Below the pieces are notes generated by a model that saw nothing but the letters and a program-made list of their open reading frames with translations, ran no database searches and had not been told where the DNA came from. Shown one piece after another: positions 16,561 through 25,053 of a stretch of DNA of 34,836 nucleotides (position 1 is the first letter of the stretch; every line of letters begins with the position of its first letter). The position numbers and the translations under genes are program-made. The DNA is from Chrysochromulina parva (Eukaryota > Haptophyta > Prymnesiales > Chrysochromulinaceae), in NCBI GenBank assembly GCA_002887195.1, contig PJAB01000199.1:1-34836 (forward strand), given 5' to 3'.

Positions 16561-16876
16561 AAAAAAAAGTCCAGCCAGCATCGATCCCATCTGTCAACAT
16601 TTCATCAATTGCACTTCATGTGTGTGGTTTTAATCCTGGGACTAAAAATAAGGCGAGCGGCTGCAGCTCGGCTGAAAACGGAAGCAGCAACCGAACGTGC
16701 AAGCACACAACGACCGGTGCACGCACACGCCAATCGCCGACCTGCACTTTGTAATCCCTCTCCGACGATTTCGAGAGTGAGCTGGATCCATCTCGCTGGA
16801 TCTTCGCCCGGAACACCTGAAACAGCGATACATGCCGGCGCACTACAATCTTACGACGTTTCAGTCCGCGCGCACA
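16561..16876. other. Low-GC intergenic stretch
   Basis: This region lies between the relic and the 3' end of the La gene. Homopolymer A and T runs (around 16519-16530 and 16561-16568) and lower GC than the surroundings are visible. It probably includes the La 3' UTR. No gene was recognised. Confidence 0.5.
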
Positions 16877-18019
16877 TCACCTGCCGCCGCGCCCCTTGCC
16901 GCCGCGGCCCTTGCCGTAGCCACCCTTGCCCTTGCCGCCGCCCTTCCCCTTGCCACCGCCGCGTCCGTGCTTCTGCTTCTGCTGCGCAGCCTTGCGGTCG
17001 CGGTAGGCTTGCCAGTAGCTCTCTGACTCCTGCGCCGTCGGCCGGCGCCACGTCGCCACCGCGCCGCCCACGTCAGTGCCCGCGCCGCTGAGCGCCTCGA
17101 GCACCTGGGTCGCGCTCTCGGCAGACTCGAACCGCAGCATGGCTTCCGACAGGCCTCGTTCAAACTCGATGAAGGCGACCTTGCCATGGGGCTCGCACAG
17201 CGCGCTGATCGTCTCGCGCGACGCGTCCGGCCCGATCGACTCGACCTTGAGCAGCGTCGCCAGATCGGCCTCAGCACGCTGCCGCTTCGCCTCGTCATCC
17301 ACTGGTTCCTCCTCCTCCTCCCTTGCGCGCTTGGCGCCCGACGCGGCGCTCGCGCTCGGCTCGCCGGACGCTGCCTTGAGGGCGCGCTTCTGCTTCTGTT
17401 CGAGGATCGTCTCCTTCTGCTTGTCGAAAAAGTCCTGCAGATGCTTGGCTTTGTTGCATGGCACACCGGCACTCCCCTTGGTTGCGGCTGCGACCAGCGC
17501 GGCAGCCTTGGCTTCGCTCTCGCACTCGATGTACCACTGGCCTGTGTAGGCACGGTCGCGCTGCACGTCACGCAGCCTGCGCATGCTGACCACTGGTAGA
17601 AAACTTTCGGCATCCTTGCTCGCGCTCAGCCTCTCGCGCATCTTTGCCTCGTCCCAATCCCGGTTGACCCCAGAGAGGTAGGCGGAGCGAGCGGCACTCG
17701 GGTCTGCATCTGGCATCGGCCACACGCGCTGCAGCTTGGTGTCCTCGACGACGCGCACCGAGTCAGACTCCTTGAGGATCTCGAGTAGCACTGCCTCGCG
17801 GTCGCACTCAAGGTCGAGGTCCACTGCCTCGCACATCGAGATGACGCGCGGGGAACTAGCAAGCACGGCTACAGGAATGGCGCCCGAAGCATCCATCTGG
17901 CTCTTAAGGAAGTCGTCGTACGGCAAGGATAGATCGGAGAAGTAGTACTCGATCTGCCTCAGCAGGTTCTGTTTGGTGCGGTCGTCGACGGACCGCACAG
18001 CGCCGGAAATGCTCGTCAT
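16877..18019 (-). CDS. La-type RNA-binding protein (La autoantigen/LARP3 family)
   Basis: This encodes a 380-residue protein from the ATG at 18019. The domains in order are: a La motif (about 12-98) with the hallmark QIEYYFSDLSLPYDDFLK; a divergent first RRM (about 112-178); a Lys/Glu-rich linker with a likely nuclear-localisation stretch (KRAREEEEE, about 230); a second, xRRM-like domain (about 253-325) with LLKVES and GKVAFIEFERG; and a short tail of GKGKGG/GRGG repeats (352-380). La binds the UUU-OH end of new RNA polymerase III transcripts such as tRNA precursors and protects and folds them in the nucleus. Domain order and length agree with genuine La rather than LARP4/6/7. The Gly/Lys/Arg tail probably adds general RNA affinity. 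It is intronless and divergent from the EF-hand gene at 18271. Confidence 0.93.
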   Translation of the reverse strand: MTSISGAVRSVDDRTKQNLLRQIEYYFSDLSLPYDDFLKSQMDASGAIPVAVLASSPRVISMCEAVDLDLECDREAVLLEILKESDSVRVVEDTKLQRVWPMPDADPSAARSAYLSGVNRDWDEAKMRERLSASKDAESFLPVVSMRRLRDVQRDRAYTGQWYIECESEAKAAALVAAATKGSAGVPCNKAKHLQDFFDKQKETILEQKQKRALKAASGEPSASAASGAKRAREEEEEPVDDEAKRQRAEADLATLLKVESIGPDASRETISALCEPHGKVAFIEFERGLSEAMLRFESAESATQVLEALSGAGTDVGGAVATWRRPTAQESESYWQAYRDRKAAQQKQKHGRGGGKGKGGGKGKGGYGKGRGGKGRGGR

Positions 18020-18270
18020 ATTTTTCGATCACGTGTCAGCCGCCCACGAGGGCGCGAATCGTTAATATGAAGGGGGTTACATCTGGCGCGCCTTTGCAAC
18101 GCGCCCATGCACGAGACCGCCCCTTGCTCAACTCATCTCACACGCTGGACGCATGCTTCAGACGTTTCATAGATTAGCGAACGGCGACAAGCCGTCCATC
18201 TCGACCAACACAAGCTCCCTTACAACACAAAGGTCCCTCTCAGAGAGCAGGGCGAGGACTTGACGCGCGA
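18020..18270. promoter_or_regulatory. Putative bidirectional promoter, La (-)/EF-hand (+), with a CACGTG site
   Basis: These are 251 bp between divergent start codons. A perfect palindromic CACGTG (G-box/E-box core) lies at 18030-18035, 10 bp upstream of the La ATG. Such sites are bound by bHLH or bZIP factors in many eukaryotes. Function here is inferred only from position. Confidence 0.35.
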
Positions 18271-21200
18271 ATGGCCGCCAGGAACCTCTCGCTGCCGCTG
18301 CCAACACCCGTGGAGAACCTTGCCACCAAGGCCTTGACGCGTGGCCTGGCGAGCATCAAGATCAATAGCACCAAGGTGGAGCGTGCGCTGCGCACGATGC
18401 TGCCAGCCAACCGCATAGTCAAGCAGACATTTGTGGAGGTCGTCGCCGAAGCGGTTCATCACCCAGAGTGCACCGACATTGCAGAGCTCCGCGCTGCTGC
18501 GTCGCAACTCTTCGAGAAGTATCTCGACCAGGACGGCTCCGGCACGTGCCTTGTGCGTGAGGCGATTTCGCACATGAGCTTCGGCTCTGTCGCGGCGCTG
18601 CGCAGGCCGCGCGGCGCGAGCAGTCAGCACGGGGTGCTGAACGGGAGGGCACTCGTGCCCGCATCGCTCCTGACAGTCCCACTCGGCTTCCCGACCGAGC
18701 TCGGCTTGCGCGCGGAGTCTCCACGTTACTCGCTGCCTGCACCCCTGCGCGGAGTCTCGAGCGCATACGTGGTGAGTGGCATCCCCACGCCACGGCTACC
18801 CCTCTCGCGCGCGCGCAGCCGCGCCGGTGGCAACGCCGACTCGCTCTTTGCCTCGGAGATGTGGGACTCTTCGACCAGTGCCATTGGCCGCGGCGACTCG
18901 AGAAGCGCCTTCGGCCGCGGTGGCACCGCGCCCCACACCCTGAGCGGCGGCAGCTCGGGTCTGCGTATGAGTGAGTCGCTGCCGTCGCTGCTGAACGCGG
19001 GTGGCGCGTTCGGCACTTCCTCCTCGAGCGCCCCGCTCCCTGCGAGTGCCGTCGCGCGGCATCTTCAGGCTCGCCTCGGCCGATTCCATCTCGCCGTCAA
19101 GGGTGCCCTCGAAGCAATCGCAGCTGGAGACGACGTGGAGCATGCACCCAAAAGCGCGATCGCGATGGTGCTGCTGCAGGTGGGGAACGAGAAGGGGAAT
19201 GTGGCGCTCGGCCTCTCCCACTCCGAGATCTGCTCAATGCTCGACAGCTTCCCGGTGGTCGATTCTGGTGAATCCTCGGCGAGGCCTGCTTCGCCAAGGT
19301 TTGGAAGCAGGAGAGGAAGCAGGGGACTGAGGCAGGAGAGCCTCCACAGCTTTGCCGACCATGCGACTCTCGGCGAAATCACCTCTCAGCCCGCGGACCA
19401 AGATACAGGTCAAGATGATACGGACCGAGATACGGACCGAGATACGGACCGAGATACGGATCGAGATCTCGCTGGGCCGCCTGCGCCTCCCATTGACGTA
19501 CTGGCGACGGCGGAGGAAGCTCAAGGGTCAACAGTCGTGGGACAAGAGTCTTGGGTGATGAGCCCCGAGCGCGCCGTGATGAGCCCCGAGCGCGCCGTGC
19601 TCGACGAGATGAAGCAGCGCGAGGCCCGCCGCGCGCAGCAGTTGGCCGATGCGAAGGCGGACGAGCTCAGGCTGATCCATGCGAAGGTGCGGCAGTCGGC
19701 CGATGGCAGTCTCTCTAAGCTGGCAGCGAAGCATGAGGCGGAGAGGACGCTCGAGAGGGCGATGATCAGCCAGCCTTTGGCGCGGCCGCCTTCGGTACGG
19801 CCACCTATACCCCCTTTGCTCCTCGCTCAGGACGTCGCTCTGTCCATGTCGCGCATCGGTTCTGGCCCAACGGCTATGGCCCTGGGTGGCGGCGACGGAA
19901 TCGATATGGCCACAGAGGAGCACGTGTCGGTGCGTGCGGTGCTGCAGACGGTGCTGAGCGGCCGGCTCCCGTCCGCGCCTGTCGCCTCGAGGTCCGAGGG
20001 AGACGGTTACGAGAGGGGCTTTTGCGAGACGCCCAGCCGCCGAAGCTCCCTGAAGCCGAGACCAGCGCCCAAGGAGATGGTGGCGCATGTCTCACATCTG
20101 ACCGATTGGAAAGCACTGCATGAATCGGACGCCGAGTTGATGGCCGACAAGCTGCGCGACGCGCTCGTGGCGAACTCGCTGCGCATGCTCGACCTGCTGC
20201 GGTCGTGGGACAAAAGCGGCAGCTCCGAGGTCTCGCCCGCGGACTTTTCCAAGGCCCTCAGAGGCTATGGCTGTCCGGCCGCTGAAGAAGACATCATCGA
20301 GCTCTATAACAAGTGGGATACTGATGGCAACGGCACGCTCTCGGTCCGTGAGATTCAAAAGATCCTGCTCAATGGCGGGAACGTGCGACTGACGCGCTCG
20401 CTCAAGCAACGGCCCATCAGCCAGAGGGAGATCCAGGAGGCCGCCGCATCAACTCGGTCTGTTTCTCGCTCCGTATCTCGGTCCGTATCTCAGCGGGAGA
20501 TCCAGGAGGCCGCCGCACTCCCGTCCGTCCGTGCGAAGAGCCGCGGGGCTGTCGGTGCAGTACACGCACGGGCGCCGTCTTCGGCGGGAGGAGGCGAGTT
20601 GTCGCAGCTCAAGTTCCAGAACCAGGCGGCGGCGTTCCACAAGGCACGGCTGAGCTTTACGAGCCAGGCGTCGAACGCCCAGCCCACGCCAAGTGCGGCC
20701 GACTGCGTCGTCGAAGATCTCGGCGGGCTCGATATCTGGACGCTCCGAGATCACATGGCAGGCTATCAAAAGGTAGCCAACGGCGGCGAGCGCATCGTCG
20801 ACATCTTCAAGCAGATCGACACCGACCAGTCTGGCGAGCTGAGCCGGGACGAGTTCAAGACGGTGCTCAAGACATACGGCTTCATCCGCGTGACGGACGC
20901 TGAGATTTCTGCCATCGTGGATCTGGTCGATACCGACGGTTCGGGGAGCGTCAGGTATGCCGAGCTCAAGAAATTGATCAAGGGGCTTGGGCCGAGGCCC
21001 CCGGAAGTGAGCGCGCCCAAAGTTCCTGAGAAGGGGGAGGCCCTTCAAATTGAGGCGCAGCTCAACCTCGAGAACGTGCACTCGCGCAGCTCGCGCGCCG
21101 CCGCGCAGTTCATTGATGTGCTCCAAGTGTACGCACAGCGCACAGGCGGCACCATTAATCATCGGCAGTTCCGGCAGGCGCTCCAGGACCTTGGCGTGGA

Positions 21201-21987
21201 TCTCGGCAACTGGGAGAATGTCGCGAAGGTATTTGCGAGCATCGACACCGACGGGTCGGGCCTGATCGAGATGTCCGAGCTGCGCGCCGCGGTCGGCTTC
21301 ATTATGGCACCTGATCAAGACTCGGCGATCGAGAGGCTCATGTCGATTGACAAGAATCGGCCGAGCGAATCGATCCTGACGCTGCGCTCGCGGCTCGCCT
21401 CACAGGCTGCGCGCGTCCTCGACTTGTTTAGGTCGTGGGACGAGAACGGCGACGGGCTGATAACCAAGGACGAGTTCCGCAAGGTGCTGCACACTCTGCC
21501 TTCGCTTCATGGGACAAGCAACTCCGCGGTCGACTCTCTCTTCGCCTCGTTTGATACGGACGGCAGCGGCGCGATCACCTTTGGCGAGCTCACGCGCATG
21601 TTCAGCAACGCTCCCGCAGAGCCCAACGGCTCGACGAAGAAGGGTGCGCCACCGGCCGTGGTGGACTTGCGGCAGCTCAAGCAGGAGGTGACGGGGCAGT
21701 TCCTCGGGATGATCATGCGACAGGAGATGCGGGAGCACAAGAGCGCCGCGCTCAACAAGGAATTCGAGGAGATCCGCATCGAGACGGAAAGGTTGCGCCA
21801 AGAGAACGAAGAGGAGTCTTTCCGGCGGCGCCGCCAGTCATCGCGACCATTTTCGAGCGACTCAAACCTTTCCCAGCCGGTTTCCGGCGGAAAAGAGGCG
21901 GCGAGAGATTTTGCAGCGGGATACAAGCAAAGAGCACAAGGAACAGACAAGGAGCACAAGGAGCTTACAGTACAAGGAGGAGCATGA
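18271..21987 (+). CDS. Large multi-EF-hand calcium-binding protein
   Basis: This encodes a 1238-residue protein from the ATG at 18271 (good context, CGAATGG), without introns. Eight EF-hand loops can be read: residues 86 (DQDGSGTCLVRE), 647 (DKSGSSEVSPAD), 683 (DTDGNGTLSVRE), 850 (DTDQSGELSRDE), 887 (DTDGSGSVRYAE), 992 (DTDGSGLIEMSE), 1057 (DENGDGLITKDE) and 1095 (DTDGSGAITFGE). The loops at 683, 850, 887, 992, 1057 and 1095 are canonical; those at 86 and 647 are weaker. Loops pair as 647/683, 850/887 and 1057/1095. Between 100 and 640 the protein is Ser/Arg-rich and low complexity, with a short DTDR repeat (about 385-400). The end is a charged coiled coil (about 1165-1195, EEIRIETERLRQENEEE). 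No enzymatic domain is seen. A calcium-responsive scaffold or cytoskeletal protein is likely; its partner is unknown. Confidence 0.9.
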   Translation: MAARNLSLPLPTPVENLATKALTRGLASIKINSTKVERALRTMLPANRIVKQTFVEVVAEAVHHPECTDIAELRAAASQLFEKYLDQDGSGTCLVREAISHMSFGSVAALRRPRGASSQHGVLNGRALVPASLLTVPLGFPTELGLRAESPRYSLPAPLRGVSSAYVVSGIPTPRLPLSRARSRAGGNADSLFASEMWDSSTSAIGRGDSRSAFGRGGTAPHTLSGGSSGLRMSESLPSLLNAGGAFGTSSSSAPLPASAVARHLQARLGRFHLAVKGALEAIAAGDDVEHAPKSAIAMVLLQVGNEKGNVALGLSHSEICSMLDSFPVVDSGESSARPASPRFGSRRGSRGLRQESLHSFADHATLGEITSQPADQDTGQDDTDRDTDRDTDRDTDRDLAGPPAPPIDVLATAEEAQGSTVVGQESWVMSPERAVMSPERAVLDEMKQREARRAQQLADAKADELRLIHAKVRQSADGSLSKLAAKHEAERTLERAMISQPLARPPSVRPPIPPLLLAQDVALSMSRIGSGPTAMALGGGDGIDMATEEHVSVRAVLQTVLSGRLPSAPVASRSEGDGYERGFCETPSRRSSLKPRPAPKEMVAHVSHLTDWKALHESDAELMADKLRDALVANSLRMLDLLRSWDKSGSSEVSPADFSKALRGYGCPAAEEDIIELYNKWDTDGNGTLSVREIQKILLNGGNVRLTRSLKQRPISQREIQEAAASTRSVSRSVSRSVSQREIQEAAALPSVRAKSRGAVGAVHARAPSSAGGGELSQLKFQNQAAAFHKARLSFTSQASNAQPTPSAADCVVEDLGGLDIWTLRDHMAGYQKVANGGERIVDIFKQIDTDQSGELSRDEFKTVLKTYGFIRVTDAEISAIVDLVDTDGSGSVRYAELKKLIKGLGPRPPEVSAPKVPEKGEALQIEAQLNLENVHSRSSRAAAQFIDVLQVYAQRTGGTINHRQFRQALQDLGVDLGNWENVAKVFASIDTDGSGLIEMSELRAAVGFIMAPDQDSAIERLMSIDKNRPSESILTLRSRLASQAARVLDLFRSWDENGDGLITKDEFRKVLHTLPSLHGTSNSAVDSLFASFDTDGSGAITFGELTRMFSNAPAEPNGSTKKGAPPAVVDLRQLKQEVTGQFLGMIMRQEMREHKSAALNKEFEEIRIETERLRQENEEESFRRRRQSSRPFSSDSNLSQPVSGGKEAARDFAAGYKQRAQGTDKEHKELTVQGGA

Positions 21988-22480
21988 ATACCGCCTAAAA
22001 TACAAGCAAAGAGCACATGGAGCAGGTTGATTGTGTGATGGGGTATGTGACGTAAGTGGGTGCTGCGTTGCCGCGGTGCTGTGCGTCGTGTTTTCCTATG
22101 CGTCGTGTTTTCCTATAAGTGTTTCCTACTACGTAGTAGTTCGCGCGCTAGCAATGTGCTGACGTGGACATGCGCGATGAAAATTGAAATGAAGACCTAA
22201 CCCTAACCCTGACCCTAACCCTGACCCTGACCCAAGCCAGCGAGATTGTGCCCATGGTCGGGCTGGTACGAACTACCTCGAATGAGCTCTTTCTCTCAGA
22301 TCCGCATCAAACATCACGTCAATACTTGACTGGTTTGCAACTGCGTCTGATCATGCGCATTATAGATGCGCAGTGTTGTAGTCGTTGGACGGGCCTGGTA
22401 CTGCATGCGCCGCCCGCCGAGGATGCCTCTCAAGCGCTCTCTGTGCACCCAGCATTGCAGTGCAGGCTCGAAGATCGTCG
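21988..22480. other. Intergenic region with repeats and a palindrome
   Basis: The region begins with a 17-bp direct repeat, TACAAGCAAAGAGCACA, at 21922-21938 (coding) and 22001-22017 (after the stop). An 18-bp tandem duplication, TGCGTCGTGTTTTCCTAT, lies at 22082-22117. A perfect 14-bp palindrome, CTACTACGTAGTAG, lies at 22126-22139. The telomere-like tract follows at 22196. No gene was recognised on either strand before 22481. Confidence 0.7.
22196..22233. repeat. Interstitial telomere-like repeat (CCCTAA/CCCTGA)
   Basis: Six consecutive hexamers alternate CCCTAA and CCCTGA, ending in CCC. CCCTAA is the complement of TTAGGG, the telomere repeat of haptophytes, many stramenopiles and animals. 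The tract is short and degenerate and is flanked on both sides by genes, so it is internal rather than a chromosome end in this window. Confidence 0.85.
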
Positions 22481-22684
22481 CTACCTTGTTCCGTCGTCAT
22501 CATCACCTAATTCTTTCTCAGCTACTCTCATGTACGCGTAGTACAAGCCGAACATTAGAACGCAGGCTACGAGCACCACTGGAAACCAGCAGTAGTGCCG
22601 CCAGAAGCTCGGCTGGGAGCCCGTATCCAGGAGCGTCTTTGACTCCTGTTGCCGCTGTTGACGCTCCGCGAGGTCTTCAGTCAT
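22481..22684 (-). CDS. Small single-pass membrane protein
   Basis: This is a 67-residue ORF with ATG at 22684 and stop TAG at 22481. The order is: a charged Gln/Glu-rich N-terminus (MTEDLAERQQRQQESK), a Trp/Pro-containing boundary, one strong hydrophobic helix (FPVVLVACVLMFGLYYAYM, about residues 34-52), and an acidic tail ending in DDDDGTR. This layout is typical of small organelle or ER membrane proteins, and it reads as protein rather than compositional noise. The family was not recognised. Its ATG is only 48 bp from the first ATG of the divergent ABC1 kinase, which suggests a shared promoter or a later start for the kinase. Confidence 0.55.
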   Translation of the reverse strand: MTEDLAERQQRQQESKTLLDTGSQPSFWRHYCWFPVVLVACVLMFGLYYAYMRVAEKELGDDDDGTR

Positions 22685-22732
22685 GGGAAAGTCGTGTGGG
22701 GCGAAAAACCATTTTTGGGTCGGTGATTTAGC

Positions 22733-24884
22733 ATGTATTTCTCACCGCCCTTCTCAACCTCTCGTGGATCCCGGTCACGCACAATCGTGGACAGTTCGCG
22801 GTCTACAAAATCTCCTTTTTGGAGCTGCATTCACACGAGTTCACACGATGAATGGTGCAGTCGGACCTTCATGAGGCCACCGCTGCCAGCGGCCTATGAC
22901 GCATCCGCCATCGCGGCCCACTACTATACAGCCGAGGGTGCGGCAGCACTTCGTGGGCGCGTTGCCTCCATCAGCGTGACGGTGGTTCGCGCACTCGTGC
23001 CTGGCACTCCGTTGCACATGAGTATCGAGGCGCTCGGACCGTCGGTGATCAAATTCGGTCAGGCCCTCGCAAATCGGCCAGACCTCGTCGGCCGCGCCAT
23101 CGCTGACGACTTGCGTCTGCTGCAGGACTCGTGCACGCCATTCGCGCTGGCCGATGTGCAGAGAATCATTCGCGAGGACCTCCCGCCTGCTGCGGCGGAC
23201 GAGGTGCTGGCGGCGCTGCCCGAGCGGCCGGCGGCCGCCGCCTCCCTCGGCCAGGTGTACCGTCTCTCACTTCCCTCGTACGCCTCGCCGGTCGCTCTCA
23301 AGCTCCTCAGGCCAGGCGCGCGCGAAACCATCGCCATGGATTCCTTGCTGGCGCGCGCTGCTGCCGGATGGCTACAATCCCTCCGATGGCCTCCGACTGC
23401 CAGCGGAGCGCGCCTACTCAAGCCGGCGCTCGTCGCGGCTGTGGACGAATTCTTCTCGCGCCTCTTCGAAGAGATGGACTATGCGAATGAACGGGCCAAT
23501 CTCGCCAAATTCGGGGCCCTCTACCGCCCAGGCCAGCCAGCGGCCAGGGCGCTCGCGGCGACTGCTCGGCGGCGGCGAGGCGAGGCCGGTGCGACAGTGG
23601 CCGCCGCTGCGGAGATTGTGCTGCCGCAGGCCCTGCCCGGACATAGCGGCGGGCGCTGCCTGGCGATGACGTGGGTCGAGGGCGAGCCCTTACTGCCGCG
23701 AGGGGACGCGACGCTCCCCCCGAGCTCCCTGCCTCTCGTGCGTTTCGGCATCGATGCGACGCTCTCACAGATGCTCGAGGAGGGCGTGATGCACGCGGAC
23801 CCGCACGGCGGGAACCTGCTACGTGCCCCCTCACGCACGCTCTCGCGGCCGCAGCGCGCCCTCCGAGCCCTCCTCCGCCGTCCGCCTCTGCCCCCGCGCT
23901 TGGCGTACTTGGATTTTGGCCTTGTGAGCGAGGTGCCTCTGCAGGTGCGCGAGATCCGCGCGAGATTCGCCCTCGGCTGCTCAAGATTGCCTTCTGATGA
24001 GCCTTCTGCGGGTGCCCCTCTGAGAGTGAGTCCTGAGAGTGAGCCCTCCGGTGGTTTCAGGTGCTCTCTCTGAGATTGATCTGAGATTGATCTGAGATTG
24101 ATCTGAGATTGCCCTCTGGCGGTTTCAGGTGCGAGAGGCGCTCGTGTGTGCGGTGGCACGCTTGCTCTTCGACCGGAATATTGGTGCAGTCGCCGATCTG
24201 TTCACCGATCTCATGTTGCTGCCGGACGACGAGTTACGGGCTGGCGACACGCGATGCGATCTCGAAGCTGCCCTCACTGCCCTCGCCGACCGTGTCCTCG
24301 TCCCGCCCTCCACTGTCCGCACCGGCGCCGGCTCCACAGCCGCGGCGGGATCAGCAGCAGCAGGAGGAGGAGGAGGAGGGGCGACCCCAGCGGCGACGAC
24401 CACAGCATCCACGCTGCCGACCCTCCGCTTCGATCGTCTGATCGCCGAGCTCGCCGTGCTCGCGCCGCGATTTGCGCTCCAATTGCCGCCATATTTCCTG
24501 AACAATGCGCGCGCGCTCGCCACTCTCGAAGGGATGGCGCGCTCCGCCGACCCCTCCTTCGACGTGCTGCAAGCCGTCTACCCGTTCGCGCTCCGGCGGC
24601 TCCTTGCCGACCCAACGGGCTCGCCGCGGCTGCGGCGCACCCTCGATGCGCTCACGCGCGATGCCGATGGCCGCATTGACCTCGCGCGAGTCCGCCGGCT
24701 CGTGGATGAGGCTTCTGGCCTCTCCGGCCGTCCGCGACGCAGCCTGCTCCTCGAGGCGCTGCGCACACCCGGCGGGCGGCGCCTCGGCCGCGACGTCGTC
24801 TTGGCCATGGCCGTTGCCCTCCTGCGCCGCATACAGTGGCGCCCGAGGAGGCGCGCCTCTAGTCCTCTGGATCGAAAGCTATAG
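22733..24884 (+). CDS. ABC1/UbiB (ADCK) family atypical kinase, two exons
   Basis: Exon 1 is 22733-23944 and exon 2 is 24129-24884. The phase-0 join (CTG CAG|GTG CGA) gives 655 residues. ABC1 landmarks appear in order: the KxGQ motif IKFGQALANRPDL (Lys107), the Ala-rich loop PAAAASLGQVY (166-176), Lys190 in VALKLLRPG, the EEMDYANERANL helix (about 246-256), MTWVEGEPL, the catalytic loop HADPHGGN (354-361) and DFG (394-396). Exon 2 provides the C-lobe helices. ABC1 proteins are ATPases/kinases that support ubiquinone or plastoquinone/tocopherol metabolism in mitochondria and plastids. The N-terminal 45 residues are Ser/Arg-rich and could be a transit peptide; Met47 at 22871 is an alternative start. 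The catalytic loop has HGGN where HPGN is usual. A low-complexity Gly/Ala insert lies in exon 2. Confidence 0.92.
23945..24128 (+). other. Phase-0 GT-AG intron in the ABC1 kinase gene
   Basis: The donor is CTGCAG|gtgcgc at 23945 and the acceptor is ggtttcag|GTGCGAG ending at 24128. The length is 184 bp. The sequence CAGGTGCG occurs at both borders. A second copy of the acceptor context (GGTGGTTTCAG|GTGCT) lies inside the intron, ending at 24060; using it would run into TGA within eight codons. An 11-bp array sits between the two acceptor copies. Confidence 0.9.
24071..24111. repeat. 11-bp tandem array inside intron
   Basis: The unit TGAGATTGATC is repeated three times perfectly plus a partial fourth copy. 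It lies between the decoy and the true acceptor of the ABC1 kinase intron. Confidence 0.95.
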
Positions 24885-25053
24885 GGACTGTTTGTGACGT
24901 GCACACTTTCGTAATTTTGCTGCGTATGCGCGCGGAAAACGCATGCACGATTTTCGCGAAACTGTTTCTGTACATGTTTTATAACACTTTTTTGGTCTCG
25001 CAAGTTTTGGGCCCTGCGTGCGCTTCGTGGCGACTCGACTCGCGGGCCCTGCG
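24885..25053 (+). promoter_or_regulatory. Probable promoter/5' UTR of the armadillo gene
   Basis: This is a 169-bp gap between two plus-strand genes. It includes an AT-rich block at about 24955-25005 (for example GTTTTATAACACTTTTTTGG) that stands out against the GC-rich surroundings and holds a TATAA core at about 24980. The promoter call is inference. Confidence 0.4.

Noticed and set aside
22196..22233. True chromosome end
   Set aside because: The tract is only six degenerate hexamers and genes continue on both sides.
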